64,000 nucleotides of DNA from Tachypleus tridentatus (taxonomy: Eukaryota; Arthropoda; Merostomata; Xiphosura; Limulidae), in the NCBI RefSeq assembly GCF_004210375.1, contig NC_134834.1, positions 91,764,170 to 91,828,169 on the forward strand. The letters are read 5' to 3'. Made by a program: the position numbers and the translations under genes. Below, one piece after another: positions 35,561 through 47,512 of this stretch (position 1 is its first letter; each line of letters starts with the position of its first letter). Below the pieces are notes generated by a model that made no database searches, was not told where the DNA came from, and saw only the letters and a program-made list of their open reading frames with translations.

Positions 35561-35710
35561 ACACAACCCCTTCCAAACATGTGGTCAGCTTTCGGTCAGT
35601 TACCTCTTTCTTTTTTTGTGAACCTGACGATGACCGAAGAAGGTCGAAACGTTGTTCGCTCTTCTACGTAAAATATTTTCTCAACCCAAACGAGCCGTTT
35701 TTGCATATAT
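35561..35710. repeat. PLE inverted repeat, right
   Basis: Reverse complement of 34499-34648; starts acacaaccccttccaaacat and ends gagccgtttttgcatatata. Confidence 0.9.
35618..35659 (+). ncRNA. Hammerhead-ribozyme-like motif, plus strand
   Basis: Stem I GTGAAC (35618-35623) pairs with GTTCGC (35654-35659): five Watson-Crick pairs and one G-U. Core CTGACGA is 35624-35630; one unpaired T at 35631; stem II GACC/GGTC (35632-35635 and 35642-35645); GAAA 35646-35649; minimal stem III within ACGT; predicted cleavage after 35653. It is the inverted counterpart of the copy at 34549-34590. Confidence 0.6.
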
Positions 35711-36327
35711 ATTTCTCTACAAGTGGGTTTTCTCGACATCACTGATTAAAACATCCCTGTATCAGAAGGCCCATTCCAATGACACTTCAGTTAATTATTT
35801 TAGATACAACATTTTCTGTAAGAGACAAGAAAACAAACATAAAAAACCGCTGTGTCAGGACACATTTCAGCAACACTGTAAACAGAACAATTTTTCAGGC
35901 AGTCATCTGGAATCGATGCTTAGAAGTATATCCTGATATATTCTGTCATTTATTTATGGTTGGGATGACAAATGTAAACCATTTATGATGATATATGCAG
36001 CTGCACTTCAAGAACTTACAGCATACAATGAACAAAGATGGCGTAGGAAGGTCTATGGGTGCCGTAAGATTGGTCTGATACGTACACGCACGTTCAAATG
36101 ATTTTGTATATATAGTTATACCACAGCTGATTATACGTCGTCTACATTTTTCTGATGAAGCAATAGAATTGTTTGGCTTGAAGTAGTCGCATGCAATGTC
36201 TTTTATTGAAGCTGTGTAATTGGAATTCCAAAGCTGTAATGCTGCTGTTAAGTTTTAAACATCGGATTCTTTACAGTAAGTGTCTGTGGCTTGTTGCCGA
36301 TAAGCTTCAACAATAAACAAACAGCAA
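35711..36327. other. AT-rich DNA after the PLE
   Basis: No gene recognised. The frames at 35652-35988 overlap the PLE repeat and lack motifs. Confidence 0.4.
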
Positions 36328-36606
36328 TTGTTTGTTTGTTTTGGAATTTCGCACAAAGCTACTCGAGGGCTATCTGTGCTAGCCGTCCCTAATTTAGCAG
36401 TGTAAGACTAGAGGGAAGGCAGCTAGTCATCACCACCCACCGCCAACTCTTGGGCTACTCTTTTACCAAAGAAAAGTGGGATTGACCGTCACATTATAAC
36501 GCCCCCACGGCTGGGAGGGCGAGCATGTTTGGCGCGACGCGGGCGCGAACCCGCGACCCTCAGATTACGAAGCGCACGCCTTAACGCGCTAGGCCATGCC
36601 AGGCCC
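36328..36606 (-). mobile_element. SINE family A, full length
   Basis: Minus-strand: tail ttgtttgtttgttttggaat, head ctaggccatgccaggccc. Flanked by aacaaacagcaa-type repeats on both sides. Confidence 0.92.
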
Positions 36607-36899
36607 AACAAACAGCAACACTATGCACTTGTTGGAAAACAAGTGAAGCATATATACAAATATTCGTTACTTTGTTGATTATTACAGTTGTATCCCGATC
36701 TTTAAATAATTGTCTTTCGTTCGTCAAAGTCCACAGAATCTGTTTCAGGACTGGCCCCAGATACTAGCTAACTCCTAAAACAAGTTGTTTCGGTGAACCA
36801 AATATCTTCATGTTATTAAAGTTATTTGTCACGCTAACACTAATTTTATTTTCATGTGAACGTTCAGCATCTGAGGTACAACACTCATAAATTATAAAT

Positions 36900-37830
36900 T
36901 TAATATGCACAGATAGTTATATAAAAAACGAAGTATAATTTGGACTTTATAAATATTCCATGTTTTTAAGCTTATATTAGTTGTTTACAAATCAGAAAAA
37001 GGAAAGTACGGAAAACTGTTGTATATTTTTAGTGTGTTTTTGTATATAAAACCATCTTAGAGTGAAAACATTACTCTCAGGTACATGCTTGTATCATATT
37101 TTAATTGTTAGTAATGTACACAAAGAATATTTAGTAACATAGCAACATGATAAACTTTGTTAATATAAAAGTATTCCCTTGAGAGATACATAAATTGTTT
37201 TGACATCTAAGTTTTGCCCCTTATAATTACATTCTACATCTCAAGTTACAGGGTGCTATAAAACCCGTCACAGAAACTGCACCGTTGTCAGATGTTACAA
37301 ACGAAAGTGAACTAAATGCATGTACCGAAATTTGTGTTTTCGATTATTTCTTATATATATATGTGTCAACAATGTAAGCAAACTTTTATATAGTTCTTCT
37401 GAACAAAAGAGAGTGACCAATGAAAACCAATATTGGACAGCGAGTATGCACTATTAATTAATTTGATAAGTATCTTCCGACACGTGTTTCTGTTCAATAT
37501 TTGAGTAAGTGGTCAGAAATGCATAGAAAGTAGAGCAAAACGACGTAACTCTGAAATGTCCTAATCTAGGGTTACTTGAAGTAAGAGGGTAACATGAAAC
37601 ACGATTACTACCTACAACGGTACACCGTATGTTAACAACGTTAAGATAATTCACTTAGACCTATCGGTCGGAAGCCTGGTATGTAAACCATTATACCACA
37701 CCTGATACAATCATGTCACCAACATTTGAAGTAAAAATCTGAAAAGTAATCGAACTTTCGTTTAACCATCTACGGCAAAACTGGAGTTGAAGGGTGCTAT
37801 AATAGTATACCATTGTTTAGTGTAAAATAT
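36900..37830. repeat. Segmental duplication copy 2 (module y only)
   Basis: Matches copies 1 and 4 from gcacagatagttatataaaa through tataaaa at 37257-37263 to ataattcacttagacctatc. The TATA-like word and the downstream acgaaagtg(a/t)actaaat stretch are conserved; modules x and z are not found. Confidence 0.72.
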
Positions 37831-38962
37831 TTTTATAATTGTAATTTTGTAAAATTATAACTATAAGGGTCGTATTTGTAATTCCACGTCTAAGATTCCA
37901 CTGCATCTCACACATGCAGTGTATGCAAATTGTTTTAAACTGAGCACGAGCAGTAAGTACTGTCCAATGTGTAATGAAGATGAGTGTGAGATACAGGAGA
38001 AAGGTGGGCTGTTCTTTTCTCTCATATCACATTTTTATATATGAATGATATAAAATCATTATTATTATATATAATATGTGTTTCTTTATATATAAACCAT
38101 GACGATATATAAAGTATAAGTTGAAGGCTTACGTTGTTTAGGAAGTAACATCTTTTTAAGGTAATTATACCAAAAACTGTGTATCAACGGAAGACTGTCC
38201 CTTCTGCGCATACGTTATAGTAGATTTATTAACTGTCGGAAGACGTATAAATACAAATAGTTATTCTTTGACATTCCGTGGGTTATGTTGCTCATTTTCT
38301 TCTGCTGTCCATGCATATGTCCTCTCCTCTTATTAAAGTTTAGAACATTCAATAAATTTCAAAAAGGAATACGAGACCCGTAACTTCAAACTTTAAGAAG
38401 TACAGATAGCTATAAAAATACAGATAATATAGCAAAACGTACAGAAGTTTTTATACTTAGCTACATATATTTAAAAGGTAAATATTCTGAAAGACAGATG
38501 TAGTGATAACTTTTATTTTATGATAGAATTTTGAAAAAGTGGTCAGTTTATAAGTTACAATCAAGGACAACCACTGTATAGAGTAAAACTGTTAGATTCT
38601 CTGACTGAGGAGCCAAAAACTTGAGGTTTTTTGTAAATAAAACCGTTTCGTAGCATACAAAATTGTGTCATTTCAGTCTTCATATCAGTAAGTTTAAGGA
38701 GTTGTGAGTTTTGAATATCTTTCAAATTATCAACATAGCGATATTGTGTATATGATTGAGCTGTAAAAATCACAGTAAAATCCCAGTCATACGAGAGAAA
38801 TATTAGGGTTGGCGGCGGGTGCTGTTGACTAGATACTTACATTCTAGTTTATCTAGGGACAGTTTTTCGTTGATAGTCGTTTTTGTTACTTTGTGCGAAG
38901 ATTCTAAACTAAAGAAACTTTTATTCATCATAATTGTGAACACCACGAGTCAATTTGCTTTT

Positions 38963-39080
38963 GCCCCCTAGTGGCTCAGCGGTATGTCTGCGGACTTCCA
39001 ACGCTAAAAACCAGGTTTCGATACCCGTGGTGGGCAGTGCACAGATAGCTCATTGTGTAGCTTTGTGCTTAATTTAAAAA
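38963..39080 (+). mobile_element. SINE family B
   Basis: Plus-strand, well preserved: gccccctagtggctcagcgg, B box ggtttcgatacc, tail tagctttgtgcttaattt. Confidence 0.9.
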
Positions 39081-39338
39081 AAATGCTTTTACGCAATGTT
39101 TCTTAAGAACTGTGTGTACGCCACATTAGTAACATTTAATATAATTAGTGAGTACTTCATTACCGCTAGTAATTTTAAGGAGAACAACACATATTAGAAC
39201 ATATAAACTCTAACCACTGTCATCAGTTCCTGATGTCACACTAATATAAGATGATCCTAACACTTATTGTTTGCTCAGGGTTGAGTTGTTTTATCTTTGT
39301 AACGGTTTTTTACGTATCAAATGAAAAATATTCGACGA

Positions 39339-39620
39339 TTTGTTTGTTTTGGAATTTCGCACAAAACTATTCGAGGGCTATCTGTGCTAGCTGTCCATAA
39401 TTTAGCAGTGTAAGACTAGAGGGAAGGCAGCTAGTCATCACCACCCACCGCCAACTTTTGGGCTACTCTTTTACTAACGCCCCCATGTTAATGTAATTGA
39501 CCGTTACATTATAACGCCCCCACGGCTGGGAGGGCGAGCATGTTTGGCGCGACGCGGATGCGAACCAGCGACCAACAGATTACGAGTCGCATGCCTTAAC
39601 GCGCTTGGCCATGCCGGGCC
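39339..39620 (-). mobile_element. SINE family A, full length
   Basis: Minus-strand: tail tttgtttgttttggaatttc, head cgcttggccatgccgggcc. Perfect target duplication atattcgacga (39328-39338, 39621-39631). A short internal rearrangement near 39475-39500 inserts acgcccccatgttaatg. Confidence 0.93.
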
Positions 39621-40784
39621 ATATTCGACGAATCATTGTCGCGTGTAATAATTTTTTTTTCCAAAATATCTAATTTATGACTTCTCTAATTGGAAAATAT
39701 TGTTAATTATGTTTAATTTTTTTTTTCTTTATAGTACTGACTTTCGACTGGGCAGAATTTCAATAGTGTGGTGTCTGTGTGGCACGTTGAAATGTATGCC
39801 AAACGTTTTTGGTCAGTGTTACTATTACATATCAATTTTTTGCCATTCTATGTTTAAAATATAAGTGAAAGGTTTATGGTGTTTTCTAAGGAGTAACGTT
39901 CAAGGTAATTGTTCCACAAATTGTATACTAAAATGAAAGGTGGTTCTTTGTGCCGATACATCATAGTAGATTTCGTAACTGTCAGTAGATGCATGTATAT
40001 AAACAGCTGACTCTAAGTATCCTTTGTGAATTTCCAAAGCTGCGTCATGTTACTCATTTTCCTATTTTATCCAGGCATGTATATGTCTTCCTTGCTCCTC
40101 AAACCCAAGATACTTTCAATAAATTTAACAACTTTCAGAAGCACAGATAGTTAACACAAATAGAGAAGTTTAGCTTGGCCTTTATGCATCGCCCGTGTTT
40201 TTATGTTTGGATAACGTGAAATTACGAGTCAGATTACGAGTCAAGTACCTTAACCACTCTTTTTATTAGCTAATTAGAAGTAAAACTAAATATACTGTTG
40301 TACAATTAAACTTAAATATTTCTCATTTACAAGAATTATTGACTGAATAATAATCACAATTAATCAGTAGAACCGAAGCGAATACAGAACTTAATAAATG
40401 AAAAAAATATACAAAGTAAAACACAACACTTACTCCATAAATAATCAGGATTAGCACTTGAGGAATTTCAACAGGACACTTATGATCTACATCGAGAAAA
40501 ACAGATTAGATAAATTCAGTGCTGATAACACTGTGATTATCAGTATTCCTGATAAACATACTATTTTACAAAGCACAGAATAAACTGGCCTGGATTGATG
40601 AAAATGTTAAAATTGGTTGCTTTATCAAAATACGAGAAGAGAAATAGAGCTGCAAGACTTGTCATATTGTGAACCTGATCAAATAGCAAAATTAACTGAG
40701 ATCGAATCGCAAAATCAGTAATCTACGTGAAACCAATATCTGAAGCAAAAGCTCAATTTCGTCAAACTGACTCACGTAATACTG

Positions 40785-41022
40785 ATATGAAGCTACACTA
40801 GGGCTATGCGTGCTAGCCGTCCCTAATTTAGCAGTGAAGGAAACTAGTCATCGTCACCCACCAACAACTTTCGGGCCTACTCTTTTACCAACAGATAGTT
40901 GGATTGATCGTCACATTATAATGTTCCCACGACTAAAAGAGAGAGCATGTTTGGTATGATTGAGATTCAAACCCACGACCCTCAGATTATGATTCAAGTG
41001 CCCTAACCACCTGGCCATGCCG
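40785..41022 (-). mobile_element. SINE family A, partial
   Basis: Minus-strand: tatgaagctacactagggct to ccacctggccatgccgag; the extreme tail is missing. Confidence 0.83.
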
Positions 41023-41379
41023 AGATATCATTTGTAAAAGGGATTGTCAGTAGCGTATCTATGATGTATGTATTCTTCAATTTTTATTACAATAATTAGA
41101 AAATATTGTTGGATTTTTTTTTATTGGTACTTCTTTATAAAATTAAAATTTTATTGGAAAACATTTCAAAGTTTTACCGGGTTAGTGAACGGTATAAATG
41201 TATATACAAAGTTTACAGTCAGTGTTATTATTATACATTTTATTTTTAACGTTTACTGTACAAAGTACAGGTGCAAGGTTTATTGTGCTTTGCAGTAAGT
41301 AACGTTTATGGTAATTACACCACAAAGGCGGTTCTTGGTGCGCAGACATCGTAGGAGGTTTTGTAACTCTCGGTAGATG

Positions 41380-41515
41380 GATAAATACAAACACTTGACT
41401 GTCATTTTACTTTGTGAATACAAACATCTGACGGAAATTATCTTTGTGAATGCAAACATCTGACTGTAAGTTTCAGTTATTAATACAAACAACTTACTGA
41501 AATTATCCTTTATGA
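41380..41515. repeat. Short tandem repeat inside module x
   Basis: Four diverged units of about 33-35 bp built on aatacaaacatctgactg and attatcctttgtg. Copy 1 has about two such units at 28438-28505 and other copies one. Confidence 0.6.
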
Positions 41516-42986
41516 ATTTTCATAGCTAACTTATGTTCCCCATTTACTTCTGCTATTCATGTACACATGTTTTCTTTGCTTATTATTTGGAACATTCAAT
41601 AAAAGGGGTACCAGACGAATTACCATTTTGAACTTCAATGAGCACAACTAGTTAACAAAAATAGATATATATAGCTTGGACTTTATATATCACCCATTTG
41701 TTTAGGCTTGAATAATTTGTTTAGAAGTCATAAAAGTGGATGTATATTAAACAAGTGGGTTCTGGAGTAAAAAACTGTTGTATAATTTTGAAGTTGTTTT
41801 TGGCATATAAACAACATGCTTAGGGCAGACATATTCTCACGTACATGTTTATATCATGTTATGATCAGTAATATAGATGGAGAATATTTAGTAACATAGT
41901 ATCATGATAAATTTTGCGAAACATAAAAGTATTCCCTTAAGAAATACATAACATACCACTTGTTTGCTGCTAGTATTTACACATCTTGCCGATTCATGTT
42001 ACAATAAAATTGTTTTGACATCTAAGTTTTGCTCCATTACAATTACATTGTACATCTCAAGCTACAGGGTGCTATAAAACCCATTCCAAAACCTGCACCA
42101 TGGTCGAACATTATAAACGAAAGTGTACTAAATACATAAAGAAGTATTTATAAGTGTTTTCGATGATTTCTTATATATATGTGTGTCAAGAATGTAAGCA
42201 AATCTTTATATAGTTCTTCTGAACAAAAGGGTTGTACAATAAAACACAATATTTGAAAGCGAGTGTTCATTATTAATTAGTTTTACATCAAAAACAAATG
42301 ACTTTCTACAAGTATTTCTGTTCAATATTTTATTAAGTGGCCAGAATTACACAGAAAGTAGAACGTAACATAAAAATGAGAAATGCTATAACTGGGTTTA
42401 CTTGAGACGGTTTATATAAAACAACAGAGCAGTAAATTATATGTTAGTAATGCTAGGGAAGCATATTTGAAAACATTTTTACAGGGAAAGTAAACTTTAT
42501 ATTGTGTGCTCTTTTATTATGACATATGAACTACGTAGACAAGTAACTACAAAATATATCATCCCTGAGGAAGTTCATTCAGAAGTTAGAGAAGAAGGGA
42601 TTGTTTAATTACATTGTTTTTCACGTATTCTGCAATCCTTATGAATAAGTGGTGATGGGCTTATGAATAGAAATTTTAATATTATATATATATGTAGTGG
42701 CTTGGTGTATGGAGAAGAACTGTCAGTAAGACAACAGGTAGTGTATACAGATTATATTGAACCTAAAACAGAACTGAATACACCTAGAATTAAAATATTC
42801 CTGGAAAGACCTCGTATAACGTGCCTTATGGAAAGTGGTGTGAAATGGTAGCATTATGAGAGGTCTGTTGGTAAATGACCTTAGATTATATTGCAAGCAT
42901 AACACCAAGACGTTTAATAAAAATTGCATCTTCTAGAAAATGAAATTTACACCACAAGCGACTTTGGCGCGCTAATCTACAATGTA

Positions 42987-43899
42987 CGAGGGCTGTTCAA
43001 AAAATAAGCGGACTGACGTCATAAAACAAAATGTTCTTTATTTAGAAGTTACAGGTCTGGGACCCCTTCAAAGTACTCTCCTCCCCAACGCACACACTTA
43101 TCCCAACGGTGTTTCCACTTATTGAAACAGTCCTGGTACGCTTCTTTTGTAATGTCCTCCAGCTCCTTCGTCGCATTTTCCTTAATCTCGGGAATCGTCT
43201 CAAATCTTCTTCCTTTCAAGGGTCTTTTGAGTTTGGGGAACAAGAAAAAATCACAAGGAGCAAGGTCAGGTGAGTAGGGGGGTGGGGGTGGGGAAGAACA
43301 GTGATCGAGAGTTTGGCCAAAAACTCACGAGTTCTGAGGCACAAATTTCGCAGCAACGCGGTACATCTTCAGTTTTTTCGGTCAAAATCTCGTAACAAGA
43401 TCCAACTGATATTCCACACTCTTCAGCAAGCTCCCTGACAGTCAGACGTCGATTTGCCCGCACCAGGGTGTTGGTTTTGTCGACGTGTGGGTCGTCAGTT
43501 GACGTGGAAGAACGTCCAGGACGCTCATCATCTTCAATGGTCTGTCGACCATCCTTAAAACGTTCATGCCACTTGAAACATGTTGTACGCTTCATAGCAA
43601 CATTACCGTAAGCCGTGTTAAGCATAGCAAAAGTTTCAGTCGCAGATTTTTCAAGTTTAATACAAAATTTCACAGCAAGTCGTTGCTCCTTCAGGTCATT
43701 CATTCTGAAATTCGCCAAACGAAAAAATCGCACTTCTTTTAAAACCGCGTAGCTAATACACAAATGAAGATATCTGCAATCGAGAAATGGCGTCGTAATC
43801 AGCTGATCTGTGCAAACCTAGCGACTCCAAGCGGATTCCCCTGGAACAAACTGGAGCCGCGCAATTCAAACAGTCCGCGTATTTTTTGAACAGACCTCG
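42987..43899 (-). mobile_element. Mariner, internally deleted, TA duplication
   Basis: Inverted ends cgagggctgttcaaaaaata (left) and cgaggtctgttcaaaaaata (right, reversed), each flanked by TA (42985-42986, 43900-43901). At 913 bp it is shorter than the usual 1.3 kb. Segmental copy 1 shows the undisturbed site (ctaatctacaatgga-ggttaaagt near 30008), which confirms the borders. Confidence 0.92.
43049..43763 (-). pseudogene. Mariner transposase lacking the catalytic core
   Basis: Minus-strand. The N-terminal DNA-binding part is intact (FKWHERFKDGRQTIEDDERP, then RPGRSSTSTDD and a second helix-turn-helix, LTVRELAEECGISVGSCYEI; about 43380-43700). It then jumps, after EILTEK and about 40 unrelated residues, to PDLAPCDFFLFPKLKRPLKG (third catalytic Asp) and the normal C terminus ending WGGEYFEGVPDL near 43049. 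The first two catalytic Asp motifs are missing, so it could bind ends but not cut. Confidence 0.88.
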
Positions 43900-44117
43900 T
43901 AGGTTAAAGTATAATATTTCCAGGGGACGCGACGTGTATTCAGATTGGTATTGCACTATATAATTTTATAAATATTCATCACTAACTGCTTCTGTTAAAA
44001 TATTTTCAAATATAACAAAATTCATAACATTAGTCAAATCTCAAATTAACGACTACTTTATCGTAAATTTTTTTACAAGTTTCATAATGTGCTAAAAATA
44101 CGTAGATCCAAAACATC

Positions 44118-44283
44118 TTGATAAAACTGAAATAGAAACCTTTATAACCCGCGCGCTTTCGAAAGGTGGACCTTTTTTCTTCAGGGGCAGTCTGGGAATG
44201 GTTCCCAGAGTGCACGTGAAGAAGAAAGGTTCACCTTTCACAAGCGCGCGGGTTATAAGGGTTTATATTTCAGTTTTATCACC
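44118..44283. repeat. GC-rich foldback / palindromic insertion
   Basis: A 65-bp inverted repeat: tgataaaactgaaatagaaa at 44118 is answered by tatatttcagttttatca ending 44283. Both arms hold ttataacccgcgcgc. The 35-bp loop contains a second small hairpin, ctgggaa-tgg-ttcccag. GC-rich against an AT background. Copy 6 of the segmental repeat (62250-62285) has no such insert at the matching point, so it arrived as an insertion, probably a MITE-like foldback. Confidence 0.82.
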
Positions 44284-45217
44284 AGTGGGGTCCCAACAAT
44301 GAAGAATTTGATGTTTTTCTTGTTACACTACTGAATGGAGAGAACTGAAAACATTGACTTTGTTGGACTTTAAGCCTAATAACAAATACGACTGTGACTT
44401 TTATAAAGTATATGAAGTGAACTGAAGAGAGTTCTCAGCAGTGAAGTGAAGCAATTCCTAAACCTACAAATCCGAGGTCCGATACTTTAAACATTATGCT
44501 ACTCCTAGCACAATTAAGTCTCTAACTTTTAAAGTAAAAACCAGAAAACCAGAAAACCAACAAATTTACTTTAAACCTCTTAGTAGGATTGCATATTCAG
44601 ATATATCAGTAAAATAACTATAAATTATTCTGATGAGTTCTATAATACCAATATCTAATATGAAGTAATTTTTTAATTATTATGATCATATCTGTAATTC
44701 CACGTTTAAGGTTTCTATACATACAGTAAATTATTTTAAATTGAGAAAAGGCTGCTGTTTTATGTAGGTGTAAGATATTACACTTTTTTATGTTATTGTT
44801 ATACAATCGAAACATTATTATATCTAACAAAAATGCTGTTACATAAAAAAGAAAACCTCTGTTACTTTGTCATGTCTAAATAACGCAGCTTACGTTTAGT
44901 TTCATTGGACATTGTTAATTTCATTCTGAAATGTAAAAGTTCCATAACGTTACACACCTTATTTGAAAATGTCTTTATTGTGGTTCACTGTAAATATTAC
45001 CGTAAAATTCCACAATTCAGTCATACAAAAGAAATCTAAGAGTAAGAGGAGGATTTTCTTGACTAGCTATTTACCCTCTAGTTTGTCAACTAATATCTAT
45101 GGAAAGTTGTTGTTTTTTGCAGATAGTCGTTTTTGTTACTTTCTGCAAAGCTTCTAAACTAAACAAACTTTTATTCATCATAACTATGAACGTCACAAGT
45201 CGATTATTAATCTATTA

Positions 45218-45610
45218 ATACTGTGAGTACATCTCTAGATCTAGTAATATCAAGCAGAACAACAAATGAGTACATCTCTACCTCTAGTAACATTAAGTGG
45301 AACAACAAGTGAGTACATCACTATCTCTATTAATATTAAGTTGAACAAGAAATGAGTGCATCACTACTTCTAGTAACGTTAAGTGGAACAACAAGTGAGT
45401 ACATTACCACCTCAAGTGAACATTAAGTACAACTAGAAATGAGTACATCACTACCTCTAGTAAACATTAAATAGAACAAAAAATGAGTATATGACTACCT
45501 CTAATATTATTAAATAGAACAAGAAATGAGTGCTTCACTACCTCTGGTAACACTAAGTCGAACGACAAATGAGTAAACCACTACCTCTCTTAACATTCAA
45601 CAGAACAACT
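45218..45610. repeat. Minisatellite, 43-bp unit, nine copies
   Basis: Units built on gagtacatcactacctctag and taacattaagtggaacaaca. Segmental copies 3 (about 39150) and 6 (about 59875) hold one unit each, so the array grew here. Confidence 0.88.
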
Positions 45611-46570
45611 GATATCAGAACATATAGATTGTAAGGACTGTATCAGTCCCTCGTATTCCGCTATTTCAAGATACTTCAACCACTTATTGTTTGCTCAGGG
45701 TTAAATTGTCGAATTGTAAAATATTTTCTGCGATTTATTTTTCATTGAAAGCACTGACTTGCTATACGAAAGAGTTTCAAAAGATGACACGTGATAAAAT
45801 GTATATTAAACGTTCATATTTATTGTTATTATTACATTTTATGTTTTAAAATCCTGTGTACAAAGTGTAGGTGCAAGGCCTATGTTTTGAAAGAAACAAT
45901 TTTTAAAGGTAATTGTACTACAAACTATATAAACAAGCGAAAGGTGGTTCCTAGAGCACATAAGTTTTAGAATATTCCGTAACAACCACTGTTGTGATAT
46001 GAACAGCTGACTTGAAGTGTCCTTTGTAAATTTCTGAAGTTGCGTCACGTTTCTCAGTTTCCTGTTTTATACAGGTAAATATGTATCTTCCTTCTTATTA
46101 TAGTCTACAGTCTTTCAACAAATTTAATAACTTTAATATGCACAGATAGTTACAGAAACAGAAAAGTATAGCTTGGCCTTTAAACATTGTCGGTGTTTTC
46201 AGGTTAAAATAAGTTTTTTGCAAGTGATAGAAGCAGAAGTTTAACAACAAGTGTGTTTTGGTGTAAGGAAACTTTTGTATATTTTTGTGTTTTTTCTTTA
46301 CGCATACATGAATACACGAGTATATTAATTTTGAATTACTGGTAATGTAGACGTTGAGTGCTTATAACACTGTTACTTATTAAACTTTGCGAAATATTAA
46401 ACTATTTATTTAAAAAGCTTGTAAAACGCCAGTCGTTTGCCACTCATATTCACACGGCTTTCCAACGCATGCATAATAAAATTATTTTGCCATCGAAATT
46501 TTAACTCTTACTATCCCATTCAACATTCCAATCTGCAGAACACTATAAAACCCATTCCCAAAATTGAACA

Positions 46571-46840
46571 ATAGCAACCTATTATAAACAAAAGTACAGT
46601 AACTACATATCCGGATGTTTATACCTGTGTTCGATTATAGCAACCTATTATAAACAAAAGTACAGTAACTACATATCCGGAGGTTTATACCTGTGTTCGA
46701 TTATAGCAACCTATTATAAACAAAAGTACAGTAACTACATATCCGGAGGTTTATACCTGTGTTCGATTATAGCAACCTATTATAAACAAAAGTACAGTAA
46801 CTACATATCCGGAGGTTTATACCTGTGTTCGATTATTTCT
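46571..46840. repeat. 66-bp tandem repeat, four copies
   Basis: Near-identical units starting atagcaacctattataaaca at 46571, 46637, 46703 and 46769, just downstream of the TATA-like word. High identity implies a recent event. Confidence 0.95.
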
Positions 46841-47217
46841 TTGAGTGTGTGTTACCAATGTAAACTAACCTTTATACAGTTCTCCTGAACCAAACTAATG
46901 AAAACATTACTGCACAGCGGGTGTGCAATATTATTTATTTTGACATAAATGATTGAGAGCACTGCTTTTCTTTCGTTGTTGAGAAAGGGCTCATGAACCA
47001 GGTATAAAAACTAGAAATGCCCAAATTTGAGTTTTCTTGAGACAGTTGGGTGACATAAAACAATATAACTGTAACTCACATGTTAGTAGTGTCATGGAAA
47101 CAGAGTTGAGAACGTATTAACAGGCCAAAGTAAACTTTGTACTGCACATTTTTAAAATTTTTAATATTTGAGCTACACAAGTAACTACAAATATATCTTC
47201 ACTGATGAAGTTCATTC

Positions 47218-47512
47218 AGAAGTTTGAGAATAAAAAGGTAGTAGGTATGTAACGACTCTTTCCTAGATATAATACTCATAACTCACCACATAAAAGTATT
47301 ATGAGGGAGAATATAGGATTCCAAGATAGGGATATCACTTGTATTTAATAACATTAGAAAATGTTAGAAGTTTGAGAATAAAAAGGTAGTAGGTATGTAA
47401 CGACTCTTTCCTAGATATAATACTCATAACTCACCACATAAAAGTATTATGAGGGAGAATATAGGATTCCAAGATAGGGATATCACTTGTATTTAATAAC
47501 ATTAGAAAATAA
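47218..47512. repeat. 148-bp tandem duplication
   Basis: agaagtttgagaataaaaag to acattagaaaat is repeated at a 148-bp offset (47223 against 47371) with virtually no differences. Copy 6 has one diverged version near 61500-61640. Confidence 0.95.

Larger units (their letters stand above)
34499..35710 (-). mobile_element. Penelope-like element (PLE), 5'-truncated
   Basis: A 150-bp inverted repeat (34499-34648 and 35561-35710) bounds an interior whose minus strand encodes the C-terminal part of a Penelope-type polymerase: the RT active site, then a GIY-YIG nuclease. Terminal repeats in direct or inverted arrangement and the RT-GIY-YIG order are typical of PLEs. The N-terminal RT is missing, so this is a truncated copy. 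Both repeats hold a hammerhead-like motif, and the outermost bases are tatatgcaaaaacggctcgt and its complement. Confidence 0.87.
38040..40210. repeat. Segmental duplication copy 3
   Basis: Two module x copies (about 38155-38335 and 39895-40105; tttcttctgctgtccatgca at the first) with the intervening ctctgactgaggagccaaaa segment at 38596 and a single minisatellite monomer at about 39150. Module y begins at 40140 (agcacagatagttaacacaa) but breaks off near 40210. The order of parts matches copy 6 at 59000-60550. Confidence 0.72.
41040..44117. repeat. Segmental duplication copy 4 (contains a mariner)
   Basis: Module x at about 41290-41580, module y at about 41695-42260 with tataaaa at 42073-42079 and caccatggtcgaac about 25 bp on, and module z at about 43920-44055. 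The mariner at 42987-43899 splits it between y and z. The frame at 42663-42851 has a diverged, broken counterpart in copy 1 (29757-29925) and is probably non-coding. Confidence 0.75.

Noticed and set aside
42663-42851. 62-codon frame ending in ITCLMESGVKW
   Set aside because: Copy 1 (29757-29925) has stops and indels at the same place; best explained as non-coding segmental repeat.
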